In this document: piece after piece, positions 24,513 to 29,590 of the stretch
Layout of the letters: every line of letters begins with the position of its first letter
Numbering within the stretch: position 1 is the stretch's first letter
Assembly: GCA_041394725.1 (NCBI GenBank)
Contig: JAWKHR010000066.1
Coordinates: forward strand, 1-29,590
Source of the DNA: JAWKHR01 sp041394725
Lineage (GTDB): Bacteria; Acidobacteriota; Vicinamibacteria; Vicinamibacterales; SCN-69-37
Length of the DNA stretch: 29,590 nucleotides
Reading direction: 5' to 3'
Made by a program: the position numbers and the translations under genes
Notes under the pieces: generated by a model
Databases searched by the model: none
Seen by the model: only the letters and a program-made list of their open reading frames with translations
What the model was told of the DNA's origin: nothing

Positions 24513-27236
24513 TCAGCTCCCGGGACTGGTCAGCGTCCGCGCCGCGTCGAGCCTCGCCGCCCTCCGGGCCGGCAGGTAGCAGGCCGTCGTCGCGACGACC
24601 GCCAGGACGGCCACGGTACCGGTCATCGTCGGCAGGTCCGTCGTGGACACGTCGTGCAGCAGCGACGTCAGGGCGCGCGCCGCGATGAGACCGAGACCGA
24701 GGCCCGTCGCGGCTCCCGCGCCGGCGACCACGATCCCCTGCCGCACGATCATCCACACGACGGCGTCCGGCGTGGCGCCGAGCGCGATCCGGGTGCCGAT
24801 CTCGCGCGTCCGCTGCCGCACCGCGTAGGTCGTCACGGCATGGACGCCGATGGCCGCCAGCGCGAGCGCGACCGCCGCAAAGAGCCCCAGCAGCGTCATC
24901 GCGAACGTCGTCGGCGCGATCGAGGCGTCCCGGACGCGCGCCATCGACCGCGCCGCGCCGAGGCCGACGTTCGGCTCGATCTGCTTCAGCGCCTCGCGAA
25001 CGGCGGGCGCCGCGAGTTCCGGATCGCCGGACGTCCGGAGGTAGAGCGTGATCGCGTTGCCCGACGGCGCCTGCTCGAACGGCAGGTAGAGATCCTGGCG
25101 CGGCACGTCCGTCAGGCTGGCGCGCCGGATATCGCCGACGACGCCGACGATCTCGGCGTCGTCTCCGCCCAGACGGACGCGACGACCGACGGCGCGCTCG
25201 CCGGGAAAGAACTGGCGCGCGATCGACTCGCTGACGATGACGACCAGCGCGCCGCCGGGGGTGTCCTGCGGCCCGAACAGGCGGCCGTCGCGGAGCGGGA
25301 TCCTCAGCGCCTCGAAGTAACCGGCCGAGGCGACCTGCCACCCGACCTCGGGCGGCCGTTCGCCGGGCGGCAGCGGGCGGTCGGCGCGCGCGAAGCCGGT
25401 CGTCCAGTTGTTCCCGGTGAGCGGCATGACGGCCGCGGCACCGGCGGCCTCGACGCCCGGCAGCCCGCGCAGCGCGTCGAACGCCCGCCGGTAGAAGTCG
25501 TGCAGCGCGGCGTCGGACGCGTAGCGCGGCGACGGCAGCGTGATCGCGGTCGTGAGCACGTGGTCGGTCGCGAATCCGGGATCGATCGCCATGAGCTTCG
25601 CGAAGCTGCGGAGGATGAGGCCGCTGCCGAGCAGCAGCACCACGGCCAGCGCGATCTCGGCCGCGACCAGCGTCGACGACGCGCGGCGCGCGGCAGCGGT
25701 CGCCGAGACGCGCGACGCGCCAGCCCCCGCACCGGCGCGGACGGTCAGGCCGGAGATCAGGCTGAAGAGGACCGTGGTGGCCGCGGTGATGCCGGCGGCG
25801 AGCAGGATGACGCGCGCGTCGAGGCTCACCTGCGCCAGGAGCGGCGCCAGCTCGGACGGCGGCGCCAGCGCGATGAGCGCCGGCAGGGTCCACCAGGCCG
25901 CCGCCAACCCGGCCAGGCTGCCCGCGGCCGAGAGCACCAGGCTTTCGGAGACGAGCTGGCTCGCCATCCGGCCGCGCCCGGCGCCGAGCGCGACGCGCAG
26001 CGCCATCTCCTGCCGGCGGCCGACGCCGCGCGCGAGCAGCAGGTTCGCGACGTTCGCGCACGCGATCAGCAGGATGAGGCCGACCGCGCCAGCGAGCAGC
26101 AGCAACGGCGTGCGCGTGCCGCCGACGATCGCGTCGCGCTCGGTGAGCGCGTAGTAGCGCGACCCCTGGTTCTTCGCCGGCATCTCCTGCTCGAGCTGCA
26201 CCGCCACCGCCTCGACGTCGCGCGTCACGGCCTCGACGCTCACGCCCGGTCGCATCCGCCCGAGCGCGTAGACCCAGCGCGAGCGGCGCTGCGCCGGCGC
26301 GGCCGCCGGCATCGGCATCGGCACGATGAGATCCGGGGCCTGGCCGAGCGGGAACTCCAGTCCCGGCGCGGCGACGCCGACGATCTGCCAGTCCCGGCTG
26401 CCCAGCTGCAGGCGGCGCCCGATCACGCCCGCGTCACCGGCGAACGTGGACTGCCAGAGCGCATGGCCGAGCACGACGACCGGCGCCGCGCCGTCACGGG
26501 CGTCGTCCGCCTCGATCAGGCGCCCCTGGACCGCGCGGGCGCCGACGAGATCCAGCAGCCCGGGCCCCACCTGGAGGACGGTGGCAGCGACCGTCTCGCC
26601 TCCCTCGATGAACGTCGCCCGGCCGCCGGCCCAGGCCGCCAACCGGTCCATCGTGGACTGCCGCGCCGCCAGGTCCACGTAGTCGCCGATGGCGATGTCG
26701 GGCTTGGTCCGGCCCGTCGGCGCGTCGCGATGACGCAGCACCACCAGCCGGTCCGCGTCGGGATATGGCAGCGGCCGCAGCAGCACCGCCTCGACGACGG
26801 CGAAGACGGCCGTGTTCACGCCGACGCCGAGCGCCAGCGTGAGCGTGGCGGCGATCGCGAAGAGGGGCTGTCGGACGAAGGACCGCAGGGCCTGCCGGAT
26901 CTGTGCGAGGAACATGGATGACCTCTCTGCCGGGGACGGCCGGCGCCGGGCCGCCTCGACGGCGAGTCGTGCCGACCGTGGGGCCCACCGCTCCAGTCGT
27001 GCGACGGCCGCGAGTCGCCAGCAGTCGACCCAGAGGACGGCGACGGCCAGGACGAGCGCGGCCCACGCCCGCCCGCGCGCGGGGCGGCCGCGCGCGGGAC
27101 GTCCACGCGGCGCGGCGCGCAGGTGCGCGGCGCGGAGGTGCGCGACACGGAGGTCCTGGCACGCCGGCAGGAACATCTCGTCGCGGGCCCGGCCCGGCAG
27201 GAGGCGCGCCAGCCACCGGATCAGCCGGTCAGGCAT
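24513..27236 (-). CDS. ADOP-family duplicated orphan permease 3 with N-terminal prefix domain
   Basis: A 907-residue protein whose ATG at 27236 overlaps the PadR stop by 8 bases. A cytoplasmic prefix (IRWLARLLPGRARDEMF) carries a pentapeptide repeat (VAH LRAAH LRAAP) and an RPARGR duplication, then a helix WAALVLAVAVLWVDCW. The permease proper starts near residue 108, where an internal ATG (26915) with AGAGAGG upstream could be an alternative start. It has helix LFAIAATLTLALGVGVNTA, a periplasmic MacB-like domain, FtsX helices with LILLIACANVANLLLARGVG and RRQEMALRVALGAGRGRM, and the second copy ending with TREIGTRIALGATPDAVVW. No ATPase gene lies nearby. It probably forms an operon with, and is controlled by, the PadR gene. 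Confidence 0.95.
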   Translation of the reverse strand: MPDRLIRWLARLLPGRARDEMFLPACQDLRVAHLRAAHLRAAPRGRPARGRPARGRAWAALVLAVAVLWVDCWRLAAVARLERWAPRSARLAVEAARRRPSPAERSSMFLAQIRQALRSFVRQPLFAIAATLTLALGVGVNTAVFAVVEAVLLRPLPYPDADRLVVLRHRDAPTGRTKPDIAIGDYVDLAARQSTMDRLAAWAGGRATFIEGGETVAATVLQVGPGLLDLVGARAVQGRLIEADDARDGAAPVVVLGHALWQSTFAGDAGVIGRRLQLGSRDWQIVGVAAPGLEFPLGQAPDLIVPMPMPAAAPAQRRSRWVYALGRMRPGVSVEAVTRDVEAVAVQLEQEMPAKNQGSRYYALTERDAIVGGTRTPLLLLAGAVGLILLIACANVANLLLARGVGRRQEMALRVALGAGRGRMASQLVSESLVLSAAGSLAGLAAAWWTLPALIALAPPSELAPLLAQVSLDARVILLAAGITAATTVLFSLISGLTVRAGAGAGASRVSATAAARRASSTLVAAEIALAVVLLLGSGLILRSFAKLMAIDPGFATDHVLTTAITLPSPRYASDAALHDFYRRAFDALRGLPGVEAAGAAAVMPLTGNNWTTGFARADRPLPPGERPPEVGWQVASAGYFEALRIPLRDGRLFGPQDTPGGALVVIVSESIARQFFPGERAVGRRVRLGGDDAEIVGVVGDIRRASLTDVPRQDLYLPFEQAPSGNAITLYLRTSGDPELAAPAVREALKQIEPNVGLGAARSMARVRDASIAPTTFAMTLLGLFAAVALALAAIGVHAVTTYAVRQRTREIGTRIALGATPDAVVWMIVRQGIVVAGAGAATGLGLGLIAARALTSLLHDVSTTDLPTMTGTVAVLAVVATTACYLPARRAARLDAARTLTSPGS
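27110..27154. repeat. Three tandem 15-bp units inside ADOP permease 3
   Basis: Units at 27110–27124, 27125–27139 and 27140–27154 share the pattern GCGCGGCGCGGAGGT with a few substitutions. Being 15 bases long they keep frame and encode a five-residue repeat (LRAAH-like) in the prefix region of the permease. Confidence 0.7.
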
Positions 27237-27552
27237 CGGACCAGCGGGCGCGCGCCGGTTCCGCGCGGGCGTAGAACGCGCGTGTGGCGTCCCAGGCGCG
27301 GCGGCCGACCGGCGTCAGGCGGTATCGGCGCTCGGTCACGGCCTGGTCGCCGACGGTGACCTGTTCGTACCAGCCCTCGACGAGCCGCGCGCGCTCGAGG
27401 CGCGCCATCATCTGGTAGAAGGCGGCCGCGGTGCGGCGCACGCCGTACCGCGCCAGGGCGTCGCGGACCGCGCGGCCCGGCTGTTCGCTCTCGCGCAGCG
27501 CGCCGAGGACCACGAACTGCAGGTGCGTGAGGTCGGGAAGCCGATCCTTCAT
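27229..27552 (-). CDS. PadR-family transcriptional regulator of ADOP permease 3
   Basis: A 107-residue protein from the ATG at 27552; the frame is also open to a TTG at 27585, but the extra residues cover the predicted promoter. Winged-helix features: LTHLQFVVLGALRESEQPGRAVRDALARYGV, FYQMMARLERARLVEGWYE and the wing region VTERRYRLTPVGRRAWD. It is the short PadR type with little C-terminal dimerisation helix. It overlaps the permease by 8 bases (ATGCCTGA) and probably represses the pair through the site just upstream of its own start (inference). Confidence 0.9.
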   Translation of the reverse strand: MKDRLPDLTHLQFVVLGALRESEQPGRAVRDALARYGVRRTAAAFYQMMARLERARLVEGWYEQVTVGDQAVTERRYRLTPVGRRAWDATRAFYARAEPARARWSDA

Positions 27553-27555
27553 AAG

Positions 27556-27572
27556 GTCATCTAATAGACGAT
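27556..27572. promoter_or_regulatory. Imperfect palindrome at the PadR start, candidate operator/promoter
   Basis: TCTAATAGA (27560–27568) is a perfect 9-bp palindrome inside the looser GTCATCTAATAGACGAT. On the minus strand TATTAG (27566–27561) could be a -10 and lies 8 bases before the ATG at 27552. An autoregulating PadR could bind here; no Shine-Dalgarno is present. Confidence 0.4.
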
Positions 27573-27599
27573 GGCGGTCGGGCAAAGGTTGCCGTCAGC

Positions 27600-27639
27600 G
27601 GCGCGGCGGCCGCGCCGTCGGGGGACCGGCGCCGGCGCC
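27600..27639 (-). terminator. GC-rich palindromes after the VWFA gene, possible terminator
   Basis: GGCGCGGC-G-GCCGCGCC (27600–27616) and GGCGCCGGCGCC (27628–27639) lie directly after the VWFA stop at 27643. Both can form strong stems, but no T-tract follows, so termination is uncertain. Confidence 0.3.
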
Positions 27640-27642
27640 CGC

Positions 27643-29590
27643 TCAGCGGATCGCGATCCCGATCTCGCGCCCCGCCGTCTCGCGGCCGTCGGTGACGCGC
27701 ACCTGGAGCCGGTACGCGCCCGGCGCCAGCTGCGCGAGCGGCAGCCGGATGTCGAACGGCTCGCTGCCCTTCGCGTCCAGCGGGCGAGACAGCGTGAGGA
27801 CCACGCGGCCGTCGGCCCCGAGGGCTGAGACCGTGGCGGTGGCCGGCACGGGGCGCCGCTGCAGCACGCGGAAGAAGAGCCGCAGCGTGTCCGAGCGCCC
27901 GAAGGTCCGGTCGAGCGTGGGGTCGAACGGCAGGACGTTGGCCGCCGGGATGATCGACCGCGCCTGGGTCCGCGCGATCGGCACGTGCGGACCGTCGGCA
28001 TAGGCCAGCACGAGGTCGGTGACCGCGAGCGGCTGTTTCGAGAAGTCCGGCACCTCCAGCGAGAGATATGCGCTGCCGCCCTTGCCGAGCTTGTCGCTCG
28101 TGGCCGAGGCGCGGATCTGGTACTGGCCCGGCGGGATCTGCAGCACGGTGGTGATCTCGTAGGTCACCTCGTCCGGCAGCGCGACGTCGCGGCGCGCCGG
28201 CACGAGGCCGATGCGGGCGCCGCGCCCGAACTGCTCCCGGACCTTCGCTCCCGCGAGATCGATGGCGTAGAACCCGAACCGGATCTCGTCGAGGAGCCGC
28301 TGCCCGCCGCCCGCCTCGATCTCGCGCCGGGGCACGCTGATCTCCATCGCGACGGCGACCCGCGCTTCCTTGTTCGAATAGGGCATCGGGACGGCGTGGA
28401 GGCGCATCGGCAGGTCGCGGGCCGGGAGCGGGCCGTCCACCAGCGCCGCGAGTGCATCGCGCTCGCGCGGCGGGGCGGGCGGCGCGCTCAGCATGTAGCC
28501 GCGGCGGTAGCGGAGCGTGAGGTCCGGCCGCCCCTTCACCTCGACGTCCACCTTGCGGTAGTCCTTCGACGCCGTGTCCGACGGCCGGAAGCCGAGCAGG
28601 TAGTAGTTGTCGAGGTCGCTGACGATGCGCGCGACGCCGCCCGTGAAGTCGTCGCTGTTGACGACGGCGAAGCCGCCGGTCTCGTCCGACATGATCTCGA
28701 GGCCGTGCTGCGCCTGGCGGACCCAGGACGTCCAGTCCGCCGGGCCGCCCTCGCCGCCCTCGCACGGGTCCTCGACCCAGCCGGAAGTCACCCATCCGAA
28801 CTTCGGCTGGCACTCCTCCATCAGTTCCCGGCTCGTCACCTCGCCGCGCGGATCGATCGCGTACGTGGCCACGCCGCCGCGCCGCATCGCGTCCATCGTC
28901 TGCAGCAGGCCATTGTCGTAGTGGCTCATCCGCGACGGCGTCATCGACGCCATCCCGTCGGCCCCGCCGGTGACGTACGCGGTGCCGTCGAGGATCTCCC
29001 GGTCCGGCGCCGCGCTGACGCCGAAGAGCCCGGACAGGTCCTTCGCGACGTTCTCGGACACCAGCACGAACGCCTTTCGGCGGTGGTCCGTGCCGCCCAG
29101 GATGCGCGCGGCGTCCTCGAGCGCCTTGTAGAGCCCCATATCCGCGTTGAAGTCCTGGATGTCGCACCCCGGGTCCACCGGCGCATCCGACTCCGGGTCG
29201 CGCGGCGTCGCGTGCGGGTTGCACTCCGGGTTCGGGCGCCGCACGGGCCGGCGCCCCGTGAAGCGATCGATCGACGCGAGCAGCCGCGACCGGTCCTGCG
29301 TGACCTCGACGCCGTGCTCGCCGCCGGTCTGGATCAACGCCATCGACGACTCGCCGCCGAGCTCGCCGACGATCGTGCGCGCGATGCCCCTGACCGTGTC
29401 GGTCCGGCCGCGCCACGTGTGCAGGTCGTCGAGCACGAGGACGACGAGGCGGTCCGACTGCACGGTGGTGTTGGCGGCCACGTCGCGCCGGGTCTCGGCG
29501 GGCAGCGTCGCCAGGACGTCGCGCGCGTGCGGTGCCGCCTGGCGCGCCACCTCCTGGAAGGTCTCGATCGCCTGCGGCTGCTTCCGATCA
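27643..29590 (-). CDS. VWFA-related acidobacterial-domain protein (5' end off window)
   Basis: The frame is open to the right edge with about 648 residues seen; the N-terminus with any signal peptide is outside. The visible start DRKQPQAIETFQEVARQ is the usual run before the VWA-like domain. SDRLVVLVLDDLHTWRGRTD replaces a canonical DxSxS metal site with DDLHT, as is common in this family. It continues MALIQTGGEHGVEVTQDRS, KAFVLVSENVAKDLSG, GVATYAIDPRGE, LEIMSDETGGFAVVNSDDF and NYYLLGFRPSDTASKDYRKV, ending the VWFA-related domain. The remaining about 330 residues are beta-rich modules (QIPPGQYQIRASATS, LAPGAYRLQVRVTDGRE). The family is expanded in acidobacteria and probably secreted; its role is unknown. 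An internal start at 29550 would truncate the domain and is rejected. Confidence 0.93.
   Translation of the reverse strand, partial: DRKQPQAIETFQEVARQAAPHARDVLATLPAETRRDVAANTTVQSDRLVVLVLDDLHTWRGRTDTVRGIARTIVGELGGESSMALIQTGGEHGVEVTQDRSRLLASIDRFTGRRPVRRPNPECNPHATPRDPESDAPVDPGCDIQDFNADMGLYKALEDAARILGGTDHRRKAFVLVSENVAKDLSGLFGVSAAPDREILDGTAYVTGGADGMASMTPSRMSHYDNGLLQTMDAMRRGGVATYAIDPRGEVTSRELMEECQPKFGWVTSGWVEDPCEGGEGGPADWTSWVRQAQHGLEIMSDETGGFAVVNSDDFTGGVARIVSDLDNYYLLGFRPSDTASKDYRKVDVEVKGRPDLTLRYRRGYMLSAPPAPPRERDALAALVDGPLPARDLPMRLHAVPMPYSNKEARVAVAMEISVPRREIEAGGGQRLLDEIRFGFYAIDLAGAKVREQFGRGARIGLVPARRDVALPDEVTYEITTVLQIPPGQYQIRASATSDKLGKGGSAYLSLEVPDFSKQPLAVTDLVLAYADGPHVPIARTQARSIIPAANVLPFDPTLDRTFGRSDTLRLFFRVLQRRPVPATATVSALGADGRVVLTLSRPLDAKGSEPFDIRLPLAQLAPGAYRLQVRVTDGRETAGREIGIAIR

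Noticed and set aside
24273..26921. 882-codon ORF on the plus strand opposite ADOP permease 3
   Set aside because: Same reason: antisense shadow, Arg/Asp-rich sequence with no motif.

Overview
This GC-rich window (I judge it near 70% G+C; not computed) most resembles a chromosome of the phylum Acidobacteriota, probably the Vicinamibacteria group. The reasons are three very large duplicated orphan permeases of the acidobacterial ADOP type, a secreted protein with the VWFA-related acidobacterial domain, a kinase–TPR protein, a PEP-CTERM protein, and many lipoproteins and outer-membrane barrels. No rRNA, tRNA, CRISPR array, integrase or transposase was seen. The lineage is an inference from gene families, not from a marker gene.

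Layout, left to right. 1–2127 (minus, cut by the left edge): transmembrane Ser/Thr kinase with a TPR-like sensor half. 2310–3573 (plus): tightly overlapping trio of a SdpI-like membrane protein, an ArsR repressor and a CPRC thioredoxin-fold protein, behind a good promoter with a palindrome at its -10. 3797–4618 (plus): class I methyltransferase. 4653–8962 (minus): probable operon of an S9 peptidase, a DUF2490 outer-membrane barrel and a seven-repeat FG-GAP lipoprotein. 9129–10290 (minus): acyl-CoA-dehydrogenase-fold gene broken by several indels. 10477–13553 (plus): PadR regulator (frameshifted) and ADOP permease 1 (frameshifted at its N-terminus), behind a perfect 21-bp palindrome. 13575–14409 (minus): nucleotidyltransferase and small overlapping partner, a toxin–antitoxin-like pair. 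14514–17069 (plus): ADOP permease 2. 17109–18032 (minus): exported metallo-beta-lactamase-fold hydrolase. 18102–19909 (minus): CstA-type carrier with one frameshift. 20185–20802 and 21002–21506 region (minus): PorT-like barrel and a SnoaL/DUF4440 lipoprotein. 21590–22615 (minus): O-methyltransferase. 22715–23325 (minus): DUF2127 membrane protein, preceded by a possible 44-residue ORF. 23669–24460 (plus): DNRLRE/PEP-CTERM protein. 24513–27552 (minus): PadR regulator and ADOP permease 3. 27643–right edge (minus): VWFA-related protein, cut by the edge.

The general theme is cell-envelope and secretion biology plus small local regulators (ArsR, two PadR) that each head the transcription unit they probably control. 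Two things stand out beyond the gene list. First, indels are concentrated in 9.7–11.13 kb, with one more in the CstA gene; these are either assembly errors or real decay. Second, many genes lack a Shine-Dalgarno sequence and instead have a -10-like hexamer 7–13 bases before the ATG, suggesting leaderless transcripts. The candidates most worth testing as little-described systems are the nucleotidyltransferase pair (13575–14409) and the SdpI-like/ArsR/thioredoxin trio (2310–3573).
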